Part shown: piece by piece, positions 1 to 9,261 of the stretch | How positions within the stretch are numbered: the stretch's first letter is position 1 | Layout: every line of letters starts with the position of its first letter | Origin: Thalassospiraceae bacterium LMO-JJ14 | GTDB lineage: Bacteria; Pseudomonadota; Alphaproteobacteria; Rhodospirillales; Casp-alpha2 | NCBI GenBank assembly: GCA_021555105.2 | Contig: CP134604.1 | Location: 2,294,001-2,358,000 of the forward strand | Direction of reading: 5' to 3' | DNA: 64,000 nucleotides | Position numbers and translations under genes: made by a program | Notes under the pieces: generated by a model | The model's database searches: none | Told to the model about the DNA's origin: nothing | Seen by the model: only the letters and a program-made list of their open reading frames with translations

Positions 1-1659
1 GTCGTGCTGTTCGGCACCGGCCAGCCATTTGTCAGGATCGGCCGGCGTTTCGTCGTTGATCCAGTAGCAGTACTTGCCAGCCGCGGGCGGGTTGACGACA
101 CCGGCGATATGGCCGGATGCGGAAAGCACGAAGCGGATCGGGCCTTTGTAAAGCTGCGTCGCCTTGTAGGTCGGAATCCACGGCGCGATGTGATCTTCGC
201 GAGTCGAAATGATGTACGTCGGCACATCTATCTTGCGGAGGTCCAGCTTGACCCCTTCGATTTCGATACCGCCCGGTTCGACCAGTTTGTTGTCGAGATA
301 CATGTTGCGCAGATAGAAGCTGTGCATGGCCGCCGGCATCCGTGTCGAGTCCGAATTCCAGTACAGCAGATCGAACGGGAACGGATCCTTGCCGAGCAGG
401 TAGTTGTTGACCACGAACGACCACACAAGATCATTGGCCTTCATCATATTGAAGGTCGAGGCCATCTCGCTGCCTTCCAGATAGCCGCGGGAATTCATCT
501 TGTCTTCGAGGTTCTTGAGCGAGGTGTCGTCGATGAACACACCAAGATCGCCGGCTTCCTCGAAGTCGACCATCGTCGTGAAGAAGGTGGCGGATTTGAC
601 GCCCTTCATCTTTTTCGCCGCCATATAGGCAAGCGTGGTCGCAAGCAGGGTGCCGCCGATGCAATAGCCGATGGCGTTGACCTCGTCTTCGCCGGTTGCC
701 TTCTTGATCGCTTCGATGGCGGCCAGCGGACCTTCAAGCATGTAATCGGTAAACGTTTTCATGGCCAGTTCGCGGTCCGGGTTGACCCAGGAAATCACGA
801 ACACGGTGTTGCCTTGTTCAACGGCCCATTTGATGAACGAGTTTTTCTCGCGCAGATCGAGGATGTAAAACTTGTTGATCCACGGCGGGCAGATCAGCAA
901 CGGCGTCTTGGCGACTTTTTCCGTCGTCGGCGTGTACTGGATCAGCTCCATCAAGTCATTGCGGAAGACAACCTTGCCCGGCGACGTGGCGACATTTTTG
1001 CCGACTTCGAAGGCATCGGCATCGGTCATCTTGATCGAGAGTTTTCCGCCGCCGCGCTCCAGATCCTCAAGCAGGTTGCGCAGACCGTTGACGAGGTTCT
1101 CGCCATGGCTCTCGATGGTCGTCTGCAGCACTTCGGGGTTGGTCATCACGAAATTGGTCGGCGACAGCGCATCGACATACTGCTTGGTGAAGAACTCGAC
1201 CTTCTTGTGGGTTTTCTTGTCCAGGCCCTCGACGTCGCTGACGGTGGATTCCATCCAGTTCGATGTCAGCAGGTAGGACTGCTTGATAAAATCGAAGACT
1301 TCGTTTTCCCAGGCTTCGTTCTTGAAACGGCGATCGTCGCGCTCCGGCTCGACAACGGGTTCGGTATCCTGACCCATCATGCGGCTCGCGGTGTTCTGCC
1401 AGAGCTTCATATAGTCCTGCCAGAGGTGCATGTTGGCTTCGACCATTTTATGCGGCTGGGTCATCATCTTGGAGGTCATCTCGAAAAACGCCGTACCGAT
1501 GTTCAGCGGGTCGTCGATGCCGACGGAAGACTTGCCGGGCTGGGAATGACTGCTCAGGAATTCCTGCACGAGGCGCTGCGAGCGCTCGGCGATATCGGCC
1601 ATCGTTTCCGAAATCTGGGACTCATCGATATCGACTTTTTGCTTGGATTGATCAGTCAT
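1..1659 (-). CDS. phaC: Class I poly(3-hydroxyalkanoate) synthase, C-terminus cut by window edge
   Basis: Polymerises 3-hydroxyacyl-CoA into PHA storage granules in the cytoplasm. The reading frame is open from ATG at 1659 to base 1, so about 553 residues are visible and only the extreme C-terminus is missing. The PhaC lipase-like box GYCIGG places the nucleophile at Cys333. REDHIAPW gives the catalytic Asp489 and SGHIAG gives His517; the 28-residue Asp-His spacing matches the Cupriavidus enzyme. An AGGTG sequence lies 5' of the start. Length and the long N-terminal helical region fit class I (no PhaE/PhaR partner is seen here). A long open frame on the opposite strand is a codon-bias shadow. 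Confidence 0.96.
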   Translation of the reverse strand, partial: MTDQSKQKVDIDESQISETMADIAERSQRLVQEFLSSHSQPGKSSVGIDDPLNIGTAFFEMTSKMMTQPHKMVEANMHLWQDYMKLWQNTASRMMGQDTEPVVEPERDDRRFKNEAWENEVFDFIKQSYLLTSNWMESTVSDVEGLDKKTHKKVEFFTKQYVDALSPTNFVMTNPEVLQTTIESHGENLVNGLRNLLEDLERGGGKLSIKMTDADAFEVGKNVATSPGKVVFRNDLMELIQYTPTTEKVAKTPLLICPPWINKFYILDLREKNSFIKWAVEQGNTVFVISWVNPDRELAMKTFTDYMLEGPLAAIEAIKKATGEDEVNAIGYCIGGTLLATTLAYMAAKKMKGVKSATFFTTMVDFEEAGDLGVFIDDTSLKNLEDKMNSRGYLEGSEMASTFNMMKANDLVWSFVVNNYLLGKDPFPFDLLYWNSDSTRMPAAMHSFYLRNMYLDNKLVEPGGIEIEGVKLDLRKIDVPTYIISTREDHIAPWIPTYKATQLYKGPIRFVLSASGHIAGVVNPPAAGKYCYWINDETPADPDKWLAGAEQHD

Positions 1660-2007
1660 TTAAACACCTATCAGAAGCCTTTGATAAACAAGAGAAACCG
1701 CTAAACGTGCCGGATGGAAACGTGAAGGCTTGAACACGCTTCCGGCACGGGTCACTGCCGATAAAGCCAGCTTGAAATTTGTATATCGCCATGCTTATTG
1801 TGCAATGCAACATATTTGCATGTTTGTAAAGATTTAACCCTTTGGGAGCAATGTAAAATCTTGCGCTCATTGTATGTTATGCTTTCAATAGCGCAGGATA
1901 ACAGAATAATAGGCCCGATCAGGGGCTGGCATGGCAGTGTGCTTGTGCCATAAGGTTGCCGGGTAGGGCATATCCGGCAGGAAATAACGAGGGAGCTTAG
2001 GGGCGCA
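1660..2007. other. Intergenic region between divergent phaC and OmpA-like lipoprotein gene
   Basis: This 348-bp gap separates two divergently transcribed genes and must hold both promoters. The middle (about 1780-1880) is AT-rich compared with the flanks. No convincing consensus promoter, RNA gene or terminator was identified. Short open frames here have no credible ribosome-binding site or domain. Confidence 0.5.
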
Positions 2008-3189
2008 ATGACAAGAACGCTTGATTCCGTGGTTGGTAAAACCGGCCAGCGACCGCTATTGAAAAGCATGATTGTCGTTATCGGCAGCTCGATTGCTTTG
2101 AGTGCGTGTTCGAAGGTTCCCGATGCCATCAACCCTGCTGCCTGGTACCGCTCGACGTCGGACTACGTCGCAGGTGAAGACAGCAAAACCAATGAAGCAG
2201 CCGGCAATGACCTGCAGGCAAATCGCGGTGAACAGCCGCCGGGCGCCGATGGCGCGAGCCCAAATCTCAGCCGTGTCGACGAGCAGATGGCGCAACGCCA
2301 GAACATGACCAGTGGCCTGACCGCCGATACGCAGGGCCGCAAGTATGCCGACAGCGTGCAGCGCCAGGGGGATTCTGCGCAGAATTCCCTGTATGCAGAG
2401 GACAAGGCACCGAGTGCGCCGCAGGTCGAAGCACAGCAAATCGCCCCGGCACCGCAACCCGCCAAGCCGGTGATGACGACCAAGGCGCCGGAACCGGCAA
2501 TGCCGGCGAAAACGGTGACGAAAACCGCCGAAAGCAGTGTCGCCCCCGTTTCCAGTGGACCGGATGCTTCCTACGGCGTCGATCCTGGCATGCGCGGCCG
2601 GTTGCAGCAGCAATTGGCGGAAATTCAGGCGCGTGCCGCCGATCAGGGATCGTTGCTGCCGTCTGATACGGGCTATGCCGGGGACGGTCAGTCGACCGTG
2701 ATTATTTCTTCCGGCGGTGTGCAGACGGCAATGGCGCCAACCATGCAGTTCCAGAATGTCGGCACCGGTGCCCCCCTGTCGCGTCTGGCCGCAGGGCAGG
2801 TTTCCAACAATGGCGCACTGCCTTTGCCGTCGACATCGACCAAGGTGGCGACGATCCTGTTCAATAACGGTTCAGCCGGCCTGGATGCCAACGATCGCAA
2901 AATTCTTGCCGACGTGGCCCGCCTGCAGCGTGAACGCAATGCCACCGTACGGGTGATCGGACACGCCAGCCAGCGCACGAAAAACATGGATCCGTCGGTA
3001 CATAAACGCGCCAATTATCAGGTTTCGGTCAAGCGTGCCAATCAGGTTGCGTCTGAATTGAAGCGGATGGGGATTTCATCAGAGAAAATCCTGACGGCAG
3101 CCGTCGGCGACAATCATCCGATTTATCTTGAAGTCATGCCGTCGGGTGAAGCCGGAAACCGCCGCACCGAAATCTATCTTTCAAACTAG
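2008..3189 (+). CDS. OmpA-family peptidoglycan-binding lipoprotein
   Basis: The 393-residue protein begins with a basic stretch, a hydrophobic segment (about 18-33) and a lipobox LSAC ending at Cys34, so it is probably a lipoprotein, although the pre-lipobox region is longer than usual. The middle (about 50-280) is low-complexity, rich in Ala/Pro/Gln. The C-terminal ~110 residues form an OmpA/MotB-like peptidoglycan-binding domain with IGHASQRT near 328, an R-A-x-x-V segment and the closing NRRTEIYL. ATG at 2008 is preceded by TAGGGG. The protein likely ties the envelope to peptidoglycan. It is divergent from phaC and about 70 bp before alaC. Confidence 0.8.
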   Translation: MTRTLDSVVGKTGQRPLLKSMIVVIGSSIALSACSKVPDAINPAAWYRSTSDYVAGEDSKTNEAAGNDLQANRGEQPPGADGASPNLSRVDEQMAQRQNMTSGLTADTQGRKYADSVQRQGDSAQNSLYAEDKAPSAPQVEAQQIAPAPQPAKPVMTTKAPEPAMPAKTVTKTAESSVAPVSSGPDASYGVDPGMRGRLQQQLAEIQARAADQGSLLPSDTGYAGDGQSTVIISSGGVQTAMAPTMQFQNVGTGAPLSRLAAGQVSNNGALPLPSTSTKVATILFNNGSAGLDANDRKILADVARLQRERNATVRVIGHASQRTKNMDPSVHKRANYQVSVKRANQVASELKRMGISSEKILTAAVGDNHPIYLEVMPSGEAGNRRTEIYLSN

Positions 3190-3258
3190 CTGCCAATTCG
3201 CCATTTCGTACGAATTCAGCCTTGTATCGCTGGGGTCTTTCTGTGATGAAAGAGCGCC

Positions 3259-4482
3259 ATGGAACGTGACTTTTACAAGATCAGACGCCTGCCGCCGTAT
3301 GTCTTTGCCGAGGTAAACGACATGAAGGCGCGTGCGCGCGCCGACGGTGCCGACATTATCGATTTCGGTATGGGTAACCCGGATTTGCCGACACCGGAAC
3401 ATGTGGTCGCGAAGCTCAAGGAAACCGTCGATAACCCGAAGACGCACCGCTATTCGAATTCACGCGGTATTCCGGGTCTTCGCAAGGCGATTGCCACGTA
3501 TTACGGCCGTCGTTTCGGTGTCGACGTCGATCCCGACAAGCAGGCCATCGTCACGCTTGGTTCCAAGGAAGGGCTGGCCAACCTGTCGCAGGCGATCACC
3601 AGTCCGGGCGACGTTATCCTGGTGCCGAACCCGAGTTACCCAATCCATCAGTTCGGCTTCATCATCGCCGGCGCGGCGGCCCGCTCGATCCCGGTCAAGC
3701 CGGGGCCCGAGTTCATGGCGGCCCTGGACCGCGCCGTGCAGCACAGCGTGCCGAAGCCGACGGCGGTGGTGCTCAACTATCCGAACAATCCGACAGCCGA
3801 ACTGGCCAGCCTCGATTTCTACGAAGAAGTCGTCGATTTCTGCCGTCATCACGGTATCTGGATATTGTCCGACCTGGCTTACGCCGAAATCTATTTCGAC
3901 GGCAATCCACCGCCGTCGATCCTGCAGATACCCAAGGCATGGGATGTCGCCGTCGAATTCACATCGATGAGCAAGACCTATTCCATGCCGGGCTGGCGCA
4001 TCGGTTTTGCGGTCGGCAATGAACGCCTGATCGCGGCACTGGCACGGGTAAAGTCCTATTTGGATTATGGTGCCTTCACACCGATCCAGGTGGCTGCCGC
4101 TGCCGCGCTGAATGGTCCGCAGGATTGTGTCGACGAAGCCAGAAGCATCTACAAGGAACGCCGCGATATTCTGATCGATGGCCTGTCTGCCGCCGGCTGG
4201 AATATCCCGTCACCGCCGGCGACGATGTTTGCCTGGGCACCGATACCACCTGCGTTCAAGGACATGGGATCGATCGAGTTTTCCAAACTGTTGCTGAGCG
4301 AAGCCGAGGTCGCCGTCGCACCGGGGCTGGGCTTTGGGGAACATGGCGACGATCATGTCCGTATCGGCCTGGTCGAAAACGTCCAGCGTACACGTCAGGC
4401 GGTCCGCAACATCAAGAATTTCCTGAAAAGCCATGGTGTGAATGCCGATCCGGCCGCAAACCGTGCCAAGGAGGCATCATGA
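3259..4482 (+). CDS. alaC: PLP-dependent aminotransferase, AlaC / LL-DAP-aminotransferase-like
   Basis: A fold-type I class I/II aminotransferase of 407 residues. The PLP Schiff-base lysine is Lys239 in SMSKTYSMPGWR; NYPNNPTA (173-180) and SDLAYAEIYFDG (204-215) are the other cofactor-binding signatures. The overall pattern (N-terminal DFYKIRRLPPYVF, FGMGNPDLPTP) fits the AlaC group, which makes alanine from pyruvate; close relatives are often labelled LL-diaminopimelate aminotransferase. Its stop overlaps the hom start by 4 bp (ATGA), indicating translational coupling and a role in amino-acid biosynthesis. Exact substrate cannot be fixed from sequence. Confidence 0.85.
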   Translation: MERDFYKIRRLPPYVFAEVNDMKARARADGADIIDFGMGNPDLPTPEHVVAKLKETVDNPKTHRYSNSRGIPGLRKAIATYYGRRFGVDVDPDKQAIVTLGSKEGLANLSQAITSPGDVILVPNPSYPIHQFGFIIAGAAARSIPVKPGPEFMAALDRAVQHSVPKPTAVVLNYPNNPTAELASLDFYEEVVDFCRHHGIWILSDLAYAEIYFDGNPPPSILQIPKAWDVAVEFTSMSKTYSMPGWRIGFAVGNERLIAALARVKSYLDYGAFTPIQVAAAAALNGPQDCVDEARSIYKERRDILIDGLSAAGWNIPSPPATMFAWAPIPPAFKDMGSIEFSKLLLSEAEVAVAPGLGFGEHGDDHVRIGLVENVQRTRQAVRNIKNFLKSHGVNADPAANRAKEAS

Positions 4483-5768
4483 ACACCATCAGGATCGGCA
4501 TCGCCGGTCTCGGCACTGTCGGCGCAGGGACGGTACAGGTGATAGAAACCCATAAGAACCTGCTGTCGTTGCGGGCCGGATGCGATATTGAAATCACCGC
4601 CGTTTCCGCGCGTTCGCGCACGCAGGACCGGGGCATCGATATTTCCGGGTATCGCTGGTATGACGATCCGGTAGAAATGGCCGCTGCCGACGATATCGAT
4701 CTTGTCGTCGAACTGATCGGTGGCTCGGACGGGGTTGCCAAGGCGCTGGCCGAGAAAGCGCTTAAGGCCGGCAAGCATGTGGTGACCGCCAACAAGGCCC
4801 TGATCGCCCATCACGGCAGCGATCTTGCCGCGATTGCCGAGGCGTCCGGAGCCGCGATTTATTGTGAAGCGGCTGTCGCCGGCGGCATTCCCATACTGAA
4901 GGGTCTGCGCGAAGGGCTGGCCGCGAACGGCATTAAACGGGTTTACGGCATTCTCAACGGCACCTGTAACTACATTCTGACGGAAATGCGCGATACGGGG
5001 CGCAGCTTTGCCGACGTTCTCGAAGAGGCTCAGAAGTTGGGATACGCCGAAACCGATCCGAGCTTCGATGTCGACGGTATCGACACCGCCCACAAACTGG
5101 CGATCCTGTCGGCGCTTTCGTTCGGTACAAAAATCGATTTCGACGGCATTCACGTCGAGGGGATCCGCAATATCGCCCCCATCGATATCGATTTTGCCGC
5201 AGAACTGGGATATGGCATCAAGCTGCTGGGCATTGCATCGCTGGACGGCGATGTGGTGGAACAGCGGGTGCACCCCTGCATGGTGCCGATCGACACCCCG
5301 ATCAATCTTGTCGAAGGCTCTTTCAATGCCGTCGTTGCCGAGGGCGATTTCGTCGATACCGTGTTGCATGAAGGCCGTGGCGCCGGCGGCGGCCCCACCG
5401 CGTCCGCCGTCGTCGCCGACATCATCGATATCGCGCGCGGGCATCGTGTGCCGCTTTTCGGCATACCGGCAAGCACGCTTCGCGACATTCCGACACGCCC
5501 CATGGATCGTCATATGGGGGCGTATTACGTCCGCTTTAATGTCGTCGACAAGTCCGGCGTGTTTGCGGAAATCGCCGGCGCGCTGACGGATAACGATGTT
5601 TCCATGGAATCCGTGCTACAGCGTTCCCGCGATCCCGGGCAGATCGTTCCGGTTGTCATGACGCTGCACGAAACCGAAGAAGCGGCCATGCGCCGCGCCG
5701 TCGATCAGATCAGCCGTATCGATGCCGTGGTGGAGCCGCCGGTCGTTATTCGAATCGAAGCTCTATAA
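4479..5768 (+). CDS. hom: Homoserine dehydrogenase
   Basis: Reduces aspartate semialdehyde to homoserine, the branch point to threonine and methionine. The 429-residue monofunctional form has an N-terminal NAD(P) Rossmann motif GLGTVG (residues 10-15), the catalytic core with VTANKALIA, GILNGTCNYILTEM and DPSFDVDGIDTAHK, and a C-terminal ACT domain (YYVRFNVVDKSGVFAEIA onward) that normally carries threonine feedback inhibition. The chosen ATG overlaps the alaC stop and has GGAGG six bases upstream. Upstream in-frame codons lie inside alaC and are not used. Confidence 0.96.
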   Translation: MNTIRIGIAGLGTVGAGTVQVIETHKNLLSLRAGCDIEITAVSARSRTQDRGIDISGYRWYDDPVEMAAADDIDLVVELIGGSDGVAKALAEKALKAGKHVVTANKALIAHHGSDLAAIAEASGAAIYCEAAVAGGIPILKGLREGLAANGIKRVYGILNGTCNYILTEMRDTGRSFADVLEEAQKLGYAETDPSFDVDGIDTAHKLAILSALSFGTKIDFDGIHVEGIRNIAPIDIDFAAELGYGIKLLGIASLDGDVVEQRVHPCMVPIDTPINLVEGSFNAVVAEGDFVDTVLHEGRGAGGGPTASAVVADIIDIARGHRVPLFGIPASTLRDIPTRPMDRHMGAYYVRFNVVDKSGVFAEIAGALTDNDVSMESVLQRSRDPGQIVPVVMTLHETEEAAMRRAVDQISRIDAVVEPPVVIRIEAL

Positions 5769-5910
5769 GGCCGGAACTAACTGCTGTTTGGGTCTGGTAA
5801 AACCCGGTTTTTCAGTCTTTTTGAGCTGTAATATCCCGAAAACCTGCTTTTCACGAAACTATCAGGTATTCTTCCTTTAGTTCGATCCTTGATACGGACA
5901 AAATAGCACT

Positions 5911-6888
5911 ATGTCTGAACCCGCAGCAAAAGACCGTAACCTGTCGCTTGAGCTGGTCCGTGTGACCGAAGCCGCCGCCTTGGCGGCGTACCGGCACATG
6001 GGGTCGGGCGATCATATGCAAGCCGATCAGGCCGCCATTTCCTCGGCCAAGGAATTGCTGAACAGCCTGGCCATCGAAGGCACGGTGCGTGTCGGGGAAG
6101 GGCAGAAGGGTGAGGTTGAAAAGCTTTATCTGGATGAAAGTGTCGGCACCGGCCGGGGGCCAAAGGTCGATGTTGCGGTTGTCGCCCTTGAAGGGGCGAG
6201 CATCGTTGCCCGTGGCGGGCCGAACGCCATCTCCACGGTGGCCATGGCGGAGGGGGGCAGTTTTCTGAAAGTCCCCGACATCTATATGAGCAAGATCGCC
6301 GTCGGCCCCGGACTGCCGCAAGGGGTTATCGACCTTGACCGCGAACCAGAGGAAAATCTCAAGGCCCTGGCCGCCGCAAAGTCGGTACCGGTTTCGGATC
6401 TGGTCGTCTGCATGCTCGACCGCCCGCGTCACAGTCCGCTGCTCGACAAAGTCCGTGCCGCCGGTGCGCGTGTCCGTCTGATCCTGGGCGGCGACGTCTC
6501 GGCAACGATTGCAACGGCACTGGATGAAGGCGGGGTCGATATCTACATGGGCATCGGTGCGGCCCCACAAGGTGTGTTGTCGGCGGCTGCGCTGCGAGGA
6601 TTCGGCGGGCAGATGCAAGGCAGGCTCTATGCCCGCAAGGACGATGACAGGCTGCTTGCCCGCGACGCTGGGATCGAGGATTTCGACAGGATTTACACCG
6701 AGCAAGATATGGCCAGCGGTAACGTGACCTTTGCCGCGACCGGTGTGACGTATGGCGCTATTCTACGCGGTATCCATAGCCAACACGGCGGTGCGCTCAG
6801 CCATTCACTCGTTGTCCGCTCACTTACCGGCACATACCGCTTTATCGAGGCACACCATGACTTCACACGCCGGCCACCGGTCGGCTGA
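5911..6888 (+). CDS. glpX: GlpX-like protein (class II fructose-1,6-bisphosphatase family) with a degenerate active site
   Basis: Full-length GlpX fold (325 aa) recognisable throughout (RVTEAAALAAY, VGTGRGP, SKIAVGPG, GIGAAPQGV, ATGVTYG). Alignment by eye to E. coli GlpX shows several functional positions changed: Lys29 is His35, Asp61 is Gly67, Asp85 (in the D-P-I-E-G-T motif) is Val91, Thr90 is Ala96 and Glu213 is Gln219. Asp33 (Asp39), Glu57 (Glu63), Glu88 (Glu94) and Asp188 persist. Metal-dependent phosphatase activity is therefore doubtful. A separate intact class I fbp lies 2.4 kb downstream. The gene sits between hom and recJ, overlapping recJ by 32 bp. The symbol is by homology only. 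Confidence 0.88.
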   Translation: MSEPAAKDRNLSLELVRVTEAAALAAYRHMGSGDHMQADQAAISSAKELLNSLAIEGTVRVGEGQKGEVEKLYLDESVGTGRGPKVDVAVVALEGASIVARGGPNAISTVAMAEGGSFLKVPDIYMSKIAVGPGLPQGVIDLDREPEENLKALAAAKSVPVSDLVVCMLDRPRHSPLLDKVRAAGARVRLILGGDVSATIATALDEGGVDIYMGIGAAPQGVLSAAALRGFGGQMQGRLYARKDDDRLLARDAGIEDFDRIYTEQDMASGNVTFAATGVTYGAILRGIHSQHGGALSHSLVVRSLTGTYRFIEAHHDFTRRPPVG

Positions 6889-8695
6889 GACAACCTTGGA
6901 CACTATCGCAAGCGGCGTGTTTTCAGGTGTCGAGAATTCCGTTTCGGGCCGCCGCTGGGTTATGCGTGACATAGACGAGCGGGCCGCGCTCGCCATGTCG
7001 CAATCGCTGGGGCTTTCGGATATCACCGCGCGTGCACTCACAGGCCGGGGTATCGGCATCGAAGATGCGGAAAAATTTCTCGCGCCGACCCTCAAGGACC
7101 TGTTGCCCGATCCGAGCCGCTTCGTCGATATGGACAAGGCTGCCGTCCGGCTTGCCGATGCCGTCCTGAATAACGAAAAAATAGCCCTGTTTGCCGATTA
7201 CGATGTCGATGGTGCGACCTCGTCGGCTGTGCTTGCCCGGTTCCTGCGCACCGCCGGTGCCGAACCGCTGGTTTACATCCCGGACCGCATCAAGGAAGGC
7301 TATGGCCCTTCCGTCGGCGCCATGCAAAAGCTGGCCGGGCAGGGGATCGGTGTCGTAATCGCTTTGGATTGCGGCACAACCGCGTTCGATGCCTTGAAGG
7401 CCGGCAAGGATGCGGGATTGGATATTGTCGTCATCGATCACCATGAGGCCGAACCGCAATTGCCGGATGTCCTCGCACTGGTTAACCCGAACCGGATGGA
7501 TGAGGACAGGGTTTACGGCCATCTGTGCACGGCCGGACTCGCTTTTCTGTACGCCGTCGCAATCAACAGGGAACTGCGCAAACGCGGCTACTGGACGGCT
7601 GAACGTCCGGAACCGGTATTAACCCGTTCTCTCGACCTTGTGGCGCTCGGTACCGTTTGCGATGTGGTCAAGCTTGAAGGCATCAACCGCGCCTTCGTCG
7701 TGCAGGGCCTGAAGGTCATGGCAAAGCGTGAAAATACCGGTCTCAGGGCCTTGTCGGATGTCGCCGGACTGCATGCCATGCCGGAAAGCTATCACCTGGG
7801 CTTTGTCCTGGGGCCGCGCATCAATGCCGGTGGCCGAATTGGCGATTCCGGCATGGGTGCGAAGCTGCTCAGGACCGAAGACCCAGGCGAAGCTGCCGCG
7901 ATCGCAACACGCCTCGATATCCTCAACGGGGAGCGGCGCGAGATCGAAGCTGCCTGCTTCGAAGCAGCCCTTCAGCAGATAGAAAAAGGTCCCGAGCCGG
8001 GGGCTGCCGTTGTATGCGCAGATCAGGGCTGGCATCCGGGCGTCGTTGGCATCGTCGCCAGCCGGCTGGTCGAGCGCTATCACCGCCCGGCTTGCGTCAT
8101 TGCCATGGACGGCGACACCGGCACCGGGTCCGGCCGCTCTGTCTATGGAGTCGATCTGGGAGCTGCGATCATTGCCGCACGTCAAAAAGGCATTTTGATC
8201 AAGGGCGGTGGCCATGCCATGGCGGCCGGGTTTTCTGTATCGAGTGGCGCGCTTGATGAATTCAGGGCTTTTCTGGATGAACGCATATCCCAACAAACTG
8301 GCGGAGCACTAATCAAACCCGACCTGCGTCTGGACGGATCAATCGCCTTGCGTGGCGCAAGCGTCGAGCTGGCGGCGGAAATCGCTACCCTGGCACCATT
8401 CGGCCCGGGCAACCCCGAACCGCGCCTGGCGATCAGAAACGTCAAAATACCCTTTGCCGATATCGTCGGCGGTGATCATATCCGCTTTTCACTGTCGCAA
8501 GGCAGCGGCGGCACGCTGGAAGGTATTTCGTTCCGTTCCGTCGGCACACCACTCGGCCAGTTGCTGCTTTCGGCACACAATCAAACGGTTCATGTCGCCG
8601 GACGCCTGAAAGCCGATAGCTGGCAAGGGCGTACACGTGTTAAGTTTCATCTTGAAGACGTTGCACTGACGCAGGCAAGCGGAGACGTTGGATAA
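6857..8695 (+). CDS. recJ: Single-stranded-DNA-specific exonuclease RecJ
   Basis: 5'-3' ssDNA exonuclease in recombination and mismatch repair. The 612-residue protein carries the DHH-family metal motifs: motif I DYDVDG at 114-119, LDCGTTA at 170-176 and DHH at 194-196. These are followed by a DHHA1 domain (INAGGRIG, and GGGHAMAAGFS typical of RecJ) and a C-terminal OB fold (GNPEP onward). ATG at 6857 is preceded by GAGG and lies inside the end of glpX (32-bp overlap), so the two are probably co-translated. A longer frame reaching back to 6752 would overlap glpX much more and lacks a ribosome-binding site. Confidence 0.95.
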   Translation: MTSHAGHRSAETTLDTIASGVFSGVENSVSGRRWVMRDIDERAALAMSQSLGLSDITARALTGRGIGIEDAEKFLAPTLKDLLPDPSRFVDMDKAAVRLADAVLNNEKIALFADYDVDGATSSAVLARFLRTAGAEPLVYIPDRIKEGYGPSVGAMQKLAGQGIGVVIALDCGTTAFDALKAGKDAGLDIVVIDHHEAEPQLPDVLALVNPNRMDEDRVYGHLCTAGLAFLYAVAINRELRKRGYWTAERPEPVLTRSLDLVALGTVCDVVKLEGINRAFVVQGLKVMAKRENTGLRALSDVAGLHAMPESYHLGFVLGPRINAGGRIGDSGMGAKLLRTEDPGEAAAIATRLDILNGERREIEAACFEAALQQIEKGPEPGAAVVCADQGWHPGVVGIVASRLVERYHRPACVIAMDGDTGTGSGRSVYGVDLGAAIIAARQKGILIKGGGHAMAAGFSVSSGALDEFRAFLDERISQQTGGALIKPDLRLDGSIALRGASVELAAEIATLAPFGPGNPEPRLAIRNVKIPFADIVGGDHIRFSLSQGSGGTLEGISFRSVGTPLGQLLLSAHNQTVHVAGRLKADSWQGRTRVKFHLEDVALTQASGDVG

Positions 8696-8722
8696 ACACT
8701 GCCGTAAAACATGGGGGATGCT

Positions 8723-9169
8723 ATGAGCGATAATACAAAATGGGATAAGCGATTTATGGAGCTTGCCGGCTTTATCGCGCAATGGTCCAAGGATCCCTCG
8801 ACCAAGGTCGGTGCGGTCATTGTCGATCCCCGCAACAAACGTATTGTCGCCACGGGATTCAACGGGTTTCCGTTCGGTGTCGAGGATACGGCAGATCGGC
8901 TCGGGGACCGCGCCATCAAGTATGAAATGGTGGTGCATGCCGAAACCAACGCCCTGATGTTTGCGGGCAACCAGGCCAACGGCTGTACGCTTTTCGTAAC
9001 ACCCTTGCCTCCGTGTGCGCGCTGTGCCGTGCTGATCATTCAATCCGGCATCAGCCGCGTTGTCTCGCCGACACCGGACACCTCGAAAGAACCCTGGAAG
9101 ACACAGTTCAAGATATCCTCGCAGATGTTTGCCGAGGCTAATGTCGACGTGGATTTATTGGACATTTAA
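8723..9169 (+). CDS. Deoxycytidylate (dCMP) deaminase-family protein
   Basis: Zinc-dependent CMP/dCMP deaminase fold, 148 residues. His72-Ala-Glu74 (HAE) and the PPCARC motif (Cys98, Cys101) are the zinc ligands and catalytic Glu. The N-terminal WSKDPSTKVGAVIVD and GFNGFP segments are those of dCMP deaminases, which provide dUMP for thymidylate synthesis. An earlier in-frame ATG exists at 8711, but GGGGGA sits 6-11 bases before the ATG at 8723, which decides the start. ComEB-type proteins belong to the same family. It follows recJ closely. Confidence 0.85.
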   Translation: MSDNTKWDKRFMELAGFIAQWSKDPSTKVGAVIVDPRNKRIVATGFNGFPFGVEDTADRLGDRAIKYEMVVHAETNALMFAGNQANGCTLFVTPLPPCARCAVLIIQSGISRVVSPTPDTSKEPWKTQFKISSQMFAEANVDVDLLDI

Positions 9170-9261
9170 TCGCCGTTTGCGTTGGCCTTCCGAAACGCGT
9201 GTGCTAAGCCAATTAATGGCTACGGCAGTTTTTTTCCGTACCCAATACGATATAACTGATT

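Noticed and set aside
4-1704. Long plus-strand open frame of over 550 codons opposite phaC
   Set aside because: It mirrors the codon frame of phaC exactly, has no domain or ribosome-binding site, and phaC has complete catalytic motifs.
1752-2132. Minus-strand ORF in the phaC/OmpA-like spacer
   Set aside because: Runs into the OmpA-like gene on the other strand, no ribosome-binding site and no family features.
4395-5513. Minus-strand open frame opposite hom
   Set aside because: Shadow of the high-GC codon pattern of hom; no recognisable protein features.
6752-6856. Longer N-terminus for RecJ
   Set aside because: It would lie deep inside glpX, without a ribosome-binding site; ATG 6857 has GAGG at good spacing.
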